Source: Bacteroidia bacterium
GTDB taxonomy: Bacteria; Bacteroidota; Bacteroidia; Bacteroidales; Azobacteroidaceae
DNA: 36,251 nucleotides
Assembly (NCBI GenBank): GCA_025996865.1
Contig: BNTV01000045.1
Coordinates: forward strand, 1 to 36,251
Direction of reading: 5' to 3'
Part shown: positions 27,301-35,378 of the stretch, piece by piece
Numbering within the stretch: position 1 is the first letter of the stretch
Layout of the letters: every line of letters begins with the position of its first letter
Notes under the pieces: model-generated
Seen by the model: only the letters and a program-made list of their open reading frames with translations
The model's database searches: none
Told to the model about the DNA's origin: nothing
Made by a program: the position numbers and the translations under genes

Positions 27301-27472
27301 TTTGAGTTTAAATGCCCAAAATCCGCTGACTTTCGCCAAAAACAATTTCATTGATCCCGAATCTTCGGAATTCGGCAACAATATGGGAGGAACAAGTAGC
27401 GTGGGAGCCAATAGCGCCCGCAACTATCCTACTTTGGTATATTATGGATTTGGATTGGATTTAGAATTTTAA
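24314..27472 (+). CDS. SusC-family TonB-dependent oligosaccharide transporter
   Basis: A 1052-residue outer-membrane TonB-dependent transporter of the SusC/RagA type. Order: signal peptide (ending RLSAQ, about residue 44), carboxypeptidase-D-like regulatory domain (about 48-130; ITGKVLDQSGEPVIGG), the family motif VVVIGYGTRQRKNLTGAI, plug domain (about 140-260, with the SSAIYGSRSANGVILVTTK end) and a 22-strand barrel to the C-terminal LEF. It imports oligosaccharides, here probably alpha-mannan fragments, using energy from TonB. The first in-frame ATG (24314) is used, but 24335, 24341 and 24353 are alternatives giving a more usual leader. It is followed 11 bases later by susD. Confidence 0.96.
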   Translation: MFYHKQKMSMNNLMKKQKRMFEKWLLFFFVLACMTAIPERLSAQTQKITITGKVLDQSGEPVIGGNVGQKGTSVGTVTDLDGNFTLEVPAGATIMIRYIGYTPEEVIVKDEKPLTIRLKEDVQKLNEVVVIGYGTRQRKNLTGAIDQVGNDVFAAKPVANAMQALQGAAANLTIQQRSMNPNDNSMSINVRGISTMNNNDPLIVIDGLISGTATLNNLNPADIENVSILKDAGSSAIYGSRSANGVILVTTKQGSKTNRPIVRFNGMMGYEDPKILYQPVKGWQNAMYRNEANMNVGSAPVYTPEQIRDLYDHQDEEYWYYNEIMKTALQQTYGLNIQGGNESTTYMVSAGYYNQGSNFKGNFGLERYNFRSNLTTEYGRFKLTALMGYNRRMERTVAGGTGNVIINSSRIPPYYFYKLKEGDKYLVNEIIGDDNTLAKLEQGGFERKDEDNFIGSMNLDFKIIEGLKARGLVGMDLTQHHRFRRYMEVPLYTPSDLANPVVSISPDRITDDYNEKRYTLSTQFMLDFDRTFNSVHHVTALLGTSNESYTRQSSLAGWKYTDPDLGLPVKKEGDAVYTSTQTSNDATDQTGITSIFGRAGYNYADKYYADFVFRYDGSSKFLKAHRWGFFPSVSAGWRISEENFMEFYKEKTGDLKIRGSYGILGNQNVDNYSYQTTYQQFANTYVFNNVAVPGTGYTYGNELLTWEKSATANIGLDATFFHNKLFVSLDYFNKRTYDILISREVASVFGSNAAKENVGVMQNRGWEATISYRLKTGDFNHNFSLNVSDSKNKVVDFDGKERIDQNDQLYKIIREGEAIGSYYGYLTDGLFQSYDEIANSALPGGASVQPGDVKYVDIDNNGIIDDKDRVVQGYAFPRYTFGFTYALAYKDFDFSLLIQGVGKRNQYLRGELIEPFHSNYSYCIYQHQLDFWTPTNPDARWPRLTAPGSPSSTNNWGRAGTDIYLLDAAYLRVKNVQLGYTLPRKLTSKFGVQKLRLSLNAQNPLTFAKNNFIDPESSEFGNNMGGTSSVGANSARNYPTLVYYGFGLDLEF

Positions 27473-27483
27473 TAAATACGATT

Positions 27484-29112
27484 ATGAAGAAGAAATTTTT
27501 AAAATACAGTATGGAAATCATTTGCATGATGTTGATTCTATTCACATCCTGTAATGATTTGGATTTAGCGCCTACCAATAAATTTACGGATTTAAATTAC
27601 TGGACTTCGACGGAAAAAGCTTCCTCTGTCCTGAGCATGGCCTATAATCAAATGTTTAGCAGCGGTTACTATTTTGCTAACGAACGATTGTCCGACAACC
27701 TGTATGAAGGGCGCGGCAATTCGAGCGAAAAAATCATCACTTCCGGACAGGCCGACCCTGCCCTCGGACGGTTTTCCGGCGAATGGGGCGATTGTTTCGG
27801 AGGAATACGCACTTGCCACACCTTCCTCGAAAATGTGGATCGCATTCCCGAAATGGATGAAAACCTGAAAACAAGAATGAAAGCGGAAGCCCGTTTTATA
27901 CGCGCATCCCTGTTTTTCCGGTTGACTACCCAGTATGGCGACGTTCCCTTGTTCGATCATAATCTGACCATGAACGAAGCCAATGAAGTTTTCAGGTCTT
28001 CCCATGCGGAAGTACTTGATTTTGTACGCAAAGAATTAAATGAAATTCTGACGGTTCTCCCCACCAAACAACAGTACGCCGCCGCAGATAACGGACGGAT
28101 TACCAAGGGAGCTGTTATGATGTTGTTGGCGCGTACCTACTTGTATGAAAACGATTACACCCAAGTTTCCCAGATTTGCGAAAAGATCATGAACGGCGAA
28201 TACGGCGAATACGCATTGTTCGACAGCTATGAAAACCTTTTCCTCCCCGAATATGAATACAACAGTGAAATCATTTTGGATCTGGGCTACGCCTTGAGCT
28301 TGAAAACATGGAGTGAATATTACGATGCAATACCTCTCACCGTAGGCGGCCGCATACATGCTTTCGCTCCTACCCAGGAATTAGTCGATGATTATGTGAT
28401 GAGAAACGGAAAAGGAATCCGGGAAGAAAGTTCCGGATACGATGAAAACGATCCGTATGTCAATAGAGACCCGCGTTTCAGCCTGACAATCGTCTATCAC
28501 GGATATAAATGGAAAAAACCGGATGGAACAATCGCCACCATTTACATCAAACCCGGATCTTCCAGAGAAGCAGGCGTTTCCAACCTGGATGAATATGCAG
28601 GCCCGGGACAAAATGCTACCGCGACAGGTTATTATCTGAGGAAATACTACGATCCGACAGCTCCGGCCGGAATGGCTTCTGGCCTCAACCTGATTCTGAT
28701 GCGCTATGCCGACGTGCTGTTGATGTACGCCGAAGCAAAATACGAATTGGGACAAATGAGCGAAACCGTCTGGAATCAAACAATACGACCGATCCGCGCA
28801 CGCGCCGGTTTTACCGATCCGCAGGCCCTGAATTATCCGGGCTTGAGCGATATGCAAAATATTATTCGCCGCGAACGGCGTTGCGAGCTGGCAATGGAAG
28901 GATTACGGATATTCGATATACGACGCTGGAAAACGATCGAAACCGTACAAAACACAAACCTTCACGGCGCTAAGTTCGGCGACATCAGTGTCGATAACGG
29001 ATACATCCGCTTGGACAAAAGAAATTTCAACAAGGATCGCGACTATTTATTTGCAGTTCCCCAATCGCAAAGGGATATTGATAAAAATCTGACCCAAAAT
29101 CCGGGGTATTAA
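27484..29112 (+). CDS. SusD-family surface glycan-binding lipoprotein
   Basis: A 542-residue SusD/RagB lipoprotein that sits as a lid on the adjacent SusC pore and captures glycan at the cell surface. The lipobox is LFTSC with Cys23; the mature N-terminus LAPTNKFTDLNYW is typical. TPR-like helices follow (for example AEARFIRASLFFRL near residue 135 and VMMLLARTYLY near 215). The C-terminal SusD domain contains LILMRYADVLLMYAEAK near residue 400 and RRERRCELAMEGLRIFDIRRW. The end is the usual TQNPGY. Spacing of 11 bases after susC and 17 before the next lipoprotein supports one operon. Confidence 0.96.
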   Translation: MKKKFLKYSMEIICMMLILFTSCNDLDLAPTNKFTDLNYWTSTEKASSVLSMAYNQMFSSGYYFANERLSDNLYEGRGNSSEKIITSGQADPALGRFSGEWGDCFGGIRTCHTFLENVDRIPEMDENLKTRMKAEARFIRASLFFRLTTQYGDVPLFDHNLTMNEANEVFRSSHAEVLDFVRKELNEILTVLPTKQQYAAADNGRITKGAVMMLLARTYLYENDYTQVSQICEKIMNGEYGEYALFDSYENLFLPEYEYNSEIILDLGYALSLKTWSEYYDAIPLTVGGRIHAFAPTQELVDDYVMRNGKGIREESSGYDENDPYVNRDPRFSLTIVYHGYKWKKPDGTIATIYIKPGSSREAGVSNLDEYAGPGQNATATGYYLRKYYDPTAPAGMASGLNLILMRYADVLLMYAEAKYELGQMSETVWNQTIRPIRARAGFTDPQALNYPGLSDMQNIIRRERRCELAMEGLRIFDIRRWKTIETVQNTNLHGAKFGDISVDNGYIRLDKRNFNKDRDYLFAVPQSQRDIDKNLTQNPGY

Positions 29113-29129
29113 TAAAAAACAATGTACGT

Positions 29130-30290
29130 ATGAAAGCAATAATAACTAAATTAACAATTATAACCGCTTTTATCGCCGCTTTTGTTGCATGCAGCAGCGA
29201 TGGAGAGGTGAGAGATCTGGGTGTGAGCGCGGTTAAGAATCTGTATGAACCCGATAACGGGAAAACAGTCGTTTTACAGAGTTCCGCCTCCGCTACCCTG
29301 TATTTTGAATGGGAACCCGCCAAAGCGGAAGATGGCGGAATGGTATTGTATGAAATCGTTTTCGATAAACCGGACGGCAATTTCTCCAATCCGGTCTTCG
29401 TGATGGCTGCCGATAACAACGGAGGATACAACCACGCAACCATCACGCACAAACAATTGAATAGAATTGCCGCCATGATGGGTATTGAGTCTGCCCAACA
29501 GGGAACTTTCAAATGGACGGTCTTTTCGTCCAAAGGAATAGATCCTGTGAAAGCGGAACAGGAACGCAGTATCACCGTGACCCGTCTGGCCGGATTTGCA
29601 GATATACCGGCTAAAGTGTTTGTTACCGGCGATGCTTCCGAAACAGGAACAGATATTTCCAAAGCGCTTGAAATGAAATCCATAGGAACAGAAGGCGGCG
29701 AATTTGAAATCTACACCAACCTGACGGCAGGCAAAACCTATCAGTTCGTGAACGCTAATAACGGAACGCCGAGAACATTCTATACGGATGGCGGACAAGT
29801 GAAGGAAACCGGAACAAGTACGGTAGCGACGACCGGTGTTTACAAAATCACGCTCGACTTCAACACAAGCGTATGCACCTACACGCTGGTCACAAGAATC
29901 GGATTCTATTTCTGTCCCGACGGCAAGGTATTGTTCGACCTGGATTATATCGGAAACGGTGTCTGGAAAGCCTCGTCCAAACCGATTACTTTCTATCAGG
30001 AAAGCTGGGGAAGGGACGAACGCTACAAATTCAGAATGTTCGTCAAAGAAAACGGCGGAGCTGACCCGGTAAAAGAATTCGAATGGGCCACATTAAATTC
30101 GACCGACAGCCGACCTACGGCAACAAGTCCCGAATCTTACTACTATCTCAGATTATTGACCACTGTAACGCAATGGGACAATAAATGGAAAATGATGGGC
30201 GAAATGGACAACGCACTGGTAGATTTTACAATCTATTTGCAGTTCGACAAACCCTATACACATTCGGTTGTAAAAGTTGGAGATCAATAA
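29130..30290 (+). CDS. SusE/SusF-like outer-membrane lipoprotein, copy 1
   Basis: A 386-residue surface lipoprotein: signal peptide with lipobox AAFVAC (Cys21), an N-terminal SusE-type Ig domain (about residues 35-160, with YEIVFDKPDGNFSNPV), and two further beta-sandwich domains (about 170-260 and 265-380). The last contains ERYKFRMFVKENG and the SYYYLRLL segment, the form expected for carbohydrate-binding domains in SusE/SusF-like proteins. No enzymatic motif is seen. It likely binds mannan at the surface. It is a close paralogue of the next gene, including the leader region just before the ATG. The start at 29130 gives a perfect lipoprotein signal. Confidence 0.88.
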   Translation: MKAIITKLTIITAFIAAFVACSSDGEVRDLGVSAVKNLYEPDNGKTVVLQSSASATLYFEWEPAKAEDGGMVLYEIVFDKPDGNFSNPVFVMAADNNGGYNHATITHKQLNRIAAMMGIESAQQGTFKWTVFSSKGIDPVKAEQERSITVTRLAGFADIPAKVFVTGDASETGTDISKALEMKSIGTEGGEFEIYTNLTAGKTYQFVNANNGTPRTFYTDGGQVKETGTSTVATTGVYKITLDFNTSVCTYTLVTRIGFYFCPDGKVLFDLDYIGNGVWKASSKPITFYQESWGRDERYKFRMFVKENGGADPVKEFEWATLNSTDSRPTATSPESYYYLRLLTTVTQWDNKWKMMGEMDNALVDFTIYLQFDKPYTHSVVKVGDQ

Positions 30291-30304
30291 AAAATAATGT
30301 ACGT

Positions 30305-31444
30305 ATGAAAACAATATATATTAAATGGACAGTTTTAGCCTCCCTTATTTTTACAGTTATTGCCTGTAACGACACAATGGGAGAAAAAGATTCCCGCCTC
30401 GCGCCGGTAAAAAATCTGGTAGAGCCTGTTGACGGCAGGGAAATCGTATTGGAACCTTCGGCTGCCGCTACAACCTATTTTGAATGGGATTATTGCGATG
30501 TAGCAGAGAGCGGTGCGGCAATCTATCAAATTGCTTTCGACAAACCTGACGGTAATTTTTCAAATCCCGTCTATACAATGATTTCGGATAATAGCGGTTT
30601 GTATAACCATGCAACCATCACACATAAACAATTGAATAAAATTGCAGGAATGATGGGCATTGGCGCTTCCGAAACCGGCAGTCTCAAATGGACGGTCTTC
30701 GCCACCAAAGGATTGGAATCGAAAAAAGCCGAACCGGAACGAATCCTCACAGTTACCCGTCTGGCCGGATTTGCCGATCTGCCTATCGACATATTTGTGA
30801 CCGGTGAAGCTTCCGAAAATGGAACAGACCTTTCCAAAGCGACTAAGATGAAAGCCGTTGCAGGCGGAGAGTTTGAGACTTACACCCGGTTGGCAGCAGG
30901 CAAACCGTTTAATTTCACGGATGGAATTTCCGGAACGCCGAGAATATTCTATACAAACAGCGGCCTTATTAAAGAAAACGGTACGACAACCGTCGCTACC
31001 GACGGCGTTTACCGGATTACGCTCGACTTTAATACAGGAGCCTGCACCTATTCGTTGGTTACAAGGATTGGATTCTATTTCAGTCCCGACGGCAAGATAT
31101 TATTCGATCTTCCGTATATCGGCAACGGAATATTCCGGGCTGTCAACCAGACGGTAACGTTTAAGCAAGAAGGTTGGGGAAGAGACGAACGCTACAAATT
31201 CAGAATGTTCGTCAAAGAAAACGGAGCCGATCCGGAAAAAGAACTCGAATGGGCAACGTTGAACGGTACCGACAGTCGTCCTACGGCGTCCAGTCCTGCG
31301 TCCTATTACTATCTCAGATTGTTGACCAATCCGTCTCAATGGGATAATAAATGGAAAATGATGGGCGATTTTGATGGGGTTCCGGCTACCTATACCATTT
31401 ATTTGCAGGCAGATGCTCCCTATACGCATAGTATAGTAAAATGA
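30305..31444 (+). CDS. SusE/SusF-like outer-membrane lipoprotein, copy 2
   Basis: A 379-residue paralogue of the preceding gene with the same architecture: lipobox FTVIAC (Cys21), SusE-type domain (about 35-160), two C-terminal beta-sandwich domains ending with YTHSIVK. The two copies share long near-identical blocks (ITHKQLN, VTRLAGFAD, VTRIGFYF, GWGRDERYKFRMFVKENG), so they arose by tandem duplication. The frame is open upstream to 30185, but the start at 30305 is chosen because it yields the lipoprotein signal, lies 14 bases after the previous stop and matches the first copy's leader. Divergence is greatest in the middle domain, so glycan specificity may differ. Confidence 0.88.
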   Translation: MKTIYIKWTVLASLIFTVIACNDTMGEKDSRLAPVKNLVEPVDGREIVLEPSAAATTYFEWDYCDVAESGAAIYQIAFDKPDGNFSNPVYTMISDNSGLYNHATITHKQLNKIAGMMGIGASETGSLKWTVFATKGLESKKAEPERILTVTRLAGFADLPIDIFVTGEASENGTDLSKATKMKAVAGGEFETYTRLAAGKPFNFTDGISGTPRIFYTNSGLIKENGTTTVATDGVYRITLDFNTGACTYSLVTRIGFYFSPDGKILFDLPYIGNGIFRAVNQTVTFKQEGWGRDERYKFRMFVKENGADPEKELEWATLNGTDSRPTASSPASYYYLRLLTNPSQWDNKWKMMGDFDGVPATYTIYLQADAPYTHSIVK

Positions 31445-31478
31445 CAATTATTTGTAACAAATAAACAATAATAAACAA

Positions 31479-32588
31479 ATGAAGAAATTCTGTTTTTATG
31501 TTTTAATGCTTTCCCTTTTTACAACTTGCGGAAACGACAATAATCCTGTGAGCGGAGATGATGATGAGCCGAAAATCGACTGGACTGCCGCCGCCGATAG
31601 CAGCAGTAAAGCGTTTGTCACCACATTCTGGAATGCCGTCGGCTATTTCAATTATAACAACAGCGGAAATACTGAATTTGGTTACTGGCCACAGGCGCAT
31701 GCCTTAGACGTAATAACCGACGCATATATCCGTACCGGCGACAATTTTTACAAGGCGTATTACGACAATTGGTATAACGGCGTTAAAATGAAGAACCGTA
31801 ATACTTTCTATAACGAATATTACGACGACATGGAGTGGAATGCACTGGCCATGCTTCGCGCCTATAAAGCCACAGGCGACATCAAGTTCAAAGAGGCCAC
31901 CCTTCAGGTTTGGGAATGGATAATAGAAGGCTGGAATATGGATGCCGGAGGTGGAATCTATTGGAAAAGAGGAGACTTCACTAAAAACGCTTGCTCCAAT
32001 GGCCCCGCCTGCATATTAGCGGCTCGCCTGTATCAGGAATTTGGAAATCCCGACGATAAAGAATGGGCAACCAAAATCTATGGTTGGGAAAAAACGACTT
32101 TATTCAACAGCAACAATGGGATGGTATATGACAATATCGACAACGGCGTAATCAACAACTGGGTTTTTACGTACAATCAGGGAACATTTGTCGGTTCAGC
32201 AGTAGAATTACACAAAATATTCGGGGAAAAAGCCTATCTCAACGATGCTGTAAAAGCGGCGGACTATACCATCAGCTCTTTGGTTGACAATTCCATATTG
32301 AAAAGCGAAGGAACCGGCGACGGTGGTTTGTTCAAAGGAATATTTATCCGCTATTTTACAGAGCTGATCCAACAAGACCGTTTGGACGCACCTGTAAAAA
32401 AACGCTACGTTCAATTTATCCGGCAAAACGCCGAAACACTGTGGACGCAAGGAACCACCAAGCCGGCCGTATTGTATGGCCCCAATTGGCGGACGAAACC
32501 GGGCGTGACTACCGGACTGACTGAGCAAACCAGTGGTTGTATGTTGATTGAGGCGATGGCCTTGCTGAAAAACAAAGGAATATTATAA
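31479..32588 (+). CDS. GH76 endo-alpha-1,6-mannanase, lipoprotein
   Basis: A 369-residue GH76 enzyme that cuts inside the alpha-1,6-mannan backbone. The lipobox is FTTC with Cys17, followed by an acidic stretch (Asp27-Asp28-Asp29-Glu30), compatible with surface display. The catalytic Asp pair is Asp116-Asp117 in YYDDMEW. Other family segments: FGYWPQAHALDVITDAYIRTGD (about 67-88, in part), GGIYWKR, and YNQGTFVGSAVELH. The (alpha/alpha)6 barrel fills the mature protein, with no extra carbohydrate-binding module. Placed between the SusE-like genes and GH92, it is the expected first cutter that generates oligosaccharides for SusC/SusD import. Confidence 0.95.
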   Translation: MKKFCFYVLMLSLFTTCGNDNNPVSGDDDEPKIDWTAAADSSSKAFVTTFWNAVGYFNYNNSGNTEFGYWPQAHALDVITDAYIRTGDNFYKAYYDNWYNGVKMKNRNTFYNEYYDDMEWNALAMLRAYKATGDIKFKEATLQVWEWIIEGWNMDAGGGIYWKRGDFTKNACSNGPACILAARLYQEFGNPDDKEWATKIYGWEKTTLFNSNNGMVYDNIDNGVINNWVFTYNQGTFVGSAVELHKIFGEKAYLNDAVKAADYTISSLVDNSILKSEGTGDGGLFKGIFIRYFTELIQQDRLDAPVKKRYVQFIRQNAETLWTQGTTKPAVLYGPNWRTKPGVTTGLTEQTSGCMLIEAMALLKNKGIL

Positions 32589-32603
32589 GTTAATTTTATA
32601 CAA

Positions 32604-34760
32604 ATGAAACGATTGATATATTGCATCTTAATCCTGACTACAGGATTTTCATTCGCATGCTCGTCAAAAAAACAAGACGGAAAACTCGTCGATTATGTCA
32701 ACCCGCTGCTGGGTACCGCTACACTGTGGACGCAAGAAGATTTAGGTTATAAACGCACGTGGAAAGAACGAACCTGGGGAGCGGAAGTTTTCCCGGGTTC
32801 GTCTGTCCCGAATGCAATGGTGCAACTAAGTCCTGTAACCCAATACCGGAGCGGCGCGGGTTATCAGTACGAAGACACTGTTATTTACGGTTTCAGCCAT
32901 ACCAACAAAGGCCACTGGAATTTGTTGCATATACCGATGCTTCCGGCAACAGGCGAAGTGAATGCCGATGATTTTCGTTCGGGTTATTCTCATCGCAACG
33001 AAGCGGCTCATCCCGGTTACTATCAGGTATTTCTCGAAAGATATGGGATCAATGCGGAGCTGACTTCGACACTTCGTTGCGGTTTCCACAAATATACCTT
33101 TCCCAAAGATGCCGATAAAGAATTGATTGTTGATCTAAAACACGCCAACAACCGTGTTTCCGACTGGGATATCCAAAAGTCCGGCGACAAGGTTTTTTCC
33201 GGATTTCAAAATGCGCAGGAGAAAATGTATTTTTACGCCGTCGCTAATTATGATGTCGAAGAAATCCGGCAGATGAAGGGAGAGAAACATGAAGTTTCGG
33301 TAGTCGGATTTAAAGACAGCAAAGGTTCTAAACCCTTGGAACTAAAAATCGGATTCTCATTTGTGAGCATCGAAAATGCCCGGAAAAATCTTGAAACCGA
33401 GATGTTGAAAAAAAGTTTCACGCAGGTGCGCAATGAAGCTGTCCGGACGTGGGAAAACTTGCTCTCAAAAATAACCGTCACCGGCGGTACGGAACGAGAA
33501 AAGGGACTGTTTTATTCATGCCTCTACCGCTCGTTTTTGTGGCCCGTCCTGCGTAGCGATGTGAACGGCGACTATACCGATGCAAAGCAGGAGGCGGCCA
33601 ATGGCGGATTTCGTTATTATACCGACCCTTCGTTTTGGGATGATTATCGCAATAAACTTATTCTGCTCGGGATGTTGTGTCCCGACGTGGCTGCCGACGT
33701 CATCAAATCCATAACCGACCGCGGTGAAAAACGGGACGGATATATGCCGACTTTTTTTCATGGAGATCACGCTTCTACATTTGTAGCAGGCACTTATCTG
33801 CGAGGAATAAAAAATTTCGATCTTGAGCGCGCATACCGGCTCCTGCTGAAAAACGCTACCGTTCCGGGACGGGGCGGACGGCCTTATCTCGACGAATATA
33901 TGGCTCGGGGCTGGATTGCCGAAAAAGATACCGTAAACGTCCCTACATGGGATGAATACAAAGCCGCAGTGACTAAAACCGTCGAATATGCTTACGACGA
34001 CTATGCTACTGCATTAATAGCAAAAGAGTTGGGTGATGAAAACAACTATAAGTTATTAATGGCGCGCAGCTCCAATTATAAAAATCTTTTCGATCCGTCA
34101 ACCGGCTTTTGGCGCGGAAAGATAGATGACGGTAGTTGGATAAAAGATTTCGATCCGTATTATCCGTATTTTGCCTATATGTATCGTGAAGCAAATGCTT
34201 GGCAATCACTATTTTATGCACCTCACGACCCACAAGGCATGGTGTCTTTATATCCTGATGACAAGTCGGTTGAAGATAAACTTGATTCTCTCTTTTCAGA
34301 GCCATGGCGTGGTTACGAGGCCCATAACATGACCGGTTTTATCGGAAACTATTGTCATGGCAACCAGCCCGACCATAGCGTTCCATTTACCTACTATTTC
34401 ATCGGAAAACAGGAAAAGGCGCAGGCAATGCTCGACAGTATCATGAATCATTTTTACGACATGGGAGCGGAAAAACTGGCCTATGCCGGTATGGATGATG
34501 CTGGCGAAATGTCGGCGTGGTACGTATTCAACGCCATTGGATTATATACCTATTCGCCGGCCGATCCGGAGTACATTGTATCCGTACCCCTGTTCGAAAC
34601 AGTGAAGTTCCGGCTTGATGCCAAAGATTTTACAATCCGTCGAACCGGTTCGGGCAAAAAAATAGAAAGCATTACCTGTGGCGGCGCTAAGGTAACAGGC
34701 TGGTTTATTTCGCACGAGGATTTGAAAAAAGGGAAGGAATTGGTGATATTTACGAAATGA
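32604..34760 (+). CDS. GH92 exo-alpha-mannosidase, lipoprotein
   Basis: A 718-residue GH92 calcium-dependent inverting alpha-mannosidase. The lipobox is FSFAC (Cys19). The N-terminal beta-sandwich carries VNPLLGT and FPGSSVPNAMVQLSP; the (alpha/alpha)6 domain carries YRSFLWPVL and FWDDYRNKLIL. The candidate acid is Glu529 (REANAW) and the base region is Asp631-Asp632 (GMDDAGEMSAW). Two departures from common GH92 sequences stand out. The GFSHTNKGHWNLLHIPMLP stretch replaces the usual SHTHLSGTG form, and HGNQP (Gln588) replaces the usual HGNEP. These affect residues thought to shape linkage specificity, so it may act on a linkage other than alpha-1,2, possibly phosphomannan. This is the last enzyme of the locus. 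Confidence 0.93.
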   Translation: MKRLIYCILILTTGFSFACSSKKQDGKLVDYVNPLLGTATLWTQEDLGYKRTWKERTWGAEVFPGSSVPNAMVQLSPVTQYRSGAGYQYEDTVIYGFSHTNKGHWNLLHIPMLPATGEVNADDFRSGYSHRNEAAHPGYYQVFLERYGINAELTSTLRCGFHKYTFPKDADKELIVDLKHANNRVSDWDIQKSGDKVFSGFQNAQEKMYFYAVANYDVEEIRQMKGEKHEVSVVGFKDSKGSKPLELKIGFSFVSIENARKNLETEMLKKSFTQVRNEAVRTWENLLSKITVTGGTEREKGLFYSCLYRSFLWPVLRSDVNGDYTDAKQEAANGGFRYYTDPSFWDDYRNKLILLGMLCPDVAADVIKSITDRGEKRDGYMPTFFHGDHASTFVAGTYLRGIKNFDLERAYRLLLKNATVPGRGGRPYLDEYMARGWIAEKDTVNVPTWDEYKAAVTKTVEYAYDDYATALIAKELGDENNYKLLMARSSNYKNLFDPSTGFWRGKIDDGSWIKDFDPYYPYFAYMYREANAWQSLFYAPHDPQGMVSLYPDDKSVEDKLDSLFSEPWRGYEAHNMTGFIGNYCHGNQPDHSVPFTYYFIGKQEKAQAMLDSIMNHFYDMGAEKLAYAGMDDAGEMSAWYVFNAIGLYTYSPADPEYIVSVPLFETVKFRLDAKDFTIRRTGSGKKIESITCGGAKVTGWFISHEDLKKGKELVIFTK

Positions 34761-35036
34761 ATGTTGCTTTTTGGGAAAAAAGTGGACGGTTCAACTTCCA
34801 CCAAGCCATTGAATGCGCTGATTGCCTGCAAACTGTTGGGTATCCGTTACGAATGGCAACCCAATCTTGTAGGCGAATGGTCGGTGGTGTTTAATCAGGA
34901 GGATATTCCCGAAGCGTATGCCGATGAATTGGGGGTTACTTTGATTGAAACGTCCAAATGTACGAATGGCTTCAAACGGAAGCGGCAAATGCTGCGATTT
35001 CCGAAAGTGGTTATATTCCGAAAAACAGTACAATAA
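34761..35036 (+). CDS. Hypothetical 91-residue ORF, unrecognised
   Basis: The ATG follows the GH92 stop directly, so it could be co-translated. The first 60 residues look protein-like (KPLNALIACKLLGIRYEW and VFNQEDIPEAYADELGVTLI), but I recognise no family, no signal peptide and no membrane segment. The last third overlaps, in another frame, a type IX sorting-domain remnant that reads better as protein. The ORF is therefore probably the relic of something larger, with its C-terminus out of frame. Expression is uncertain. Confidence 0.35.
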   Translation: MLLFGKKVDGSTSTKPLNALIACKLLGIRYEWQPNLVGEWSVVFNQEDIPEAYADELGVTLIETSKCTNGFKRKRQMLRFPKVVIFRKTVQ

Positions 35037-35141
35037 ATTCCGTTTCAAAAATAAGCGCCGAGAGTTTACGAATTTTCCCAAATCCGACGTCGGACGGTTT
35101 TTTATGTAACCGGTTTAACATATCCTGTTCAACTTGATTTA
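34949..35141 (+). pseudogene. Remnant of a type IX secretion C-terminal sorting domain
   Basis: In the frame starting at 34949 the plus strand reads EAANAAISESGYIPKNS, then SLRIFPNPTSDGF. FPNPTSDGF is the signature of type A Por-secretion sorting domains. A one-base shift near 35102 continues it as YVTGLTYPVQLDL, again typical, after which the similarity fades. No start codon or intact passenger gene is present; a stop lies just before 34949. The rest of this gap (35142-35321) holds nothing I recognise. Confidence 0.6.
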
Positions 35142-35321
35142 AAAGAATGGATACCCCGACTCATTCCGTTTCTGGATTTACATGCTGTTTCTGGCGCGTT
35201 TCCAATTTTCCGCTTATGCCGATTTGTACTCGGTGCATAGTAACAATCAGCAAATCAAAAACTCTCGCCTGCAAAAATAAAAAGCAGATGGAAGTTTGAA
35301 ATTTTTTAGGGTTTTTCGTGG

Positions 35322-35352
35322 TTTGTTGTTTGTGATTATTTTTGTAACTTTG
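35322..35352 (+). promoter_or_regulatory. Predicted promoter of the DUF3791/DUF3990 genes
   Basis: TTTG (35322-35325), exactly 19 bases, then TAACTTTG (35345-35352): a perfect match to both Bacteroidota promoter elements, the best in the window. Transcription would begin near 35359, 20 bases before the ATG. Confidence 0.8.
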
Positions 35353-35378
35353 TGGTGTAGTTTTTAAACATAAATATT

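Noticed and set aside
29027..29798. Long antisense ORFs over the SusE-like genes
   Set aside because: They are shadows of GC-richer coding sequence, without family motifs or start signals.
30185..30304. Longer N-terminus for the second SusE-like protein
   Set aside because: It overlaps the preceding gene and would bury the lipoprotein signal that starts at 30305.
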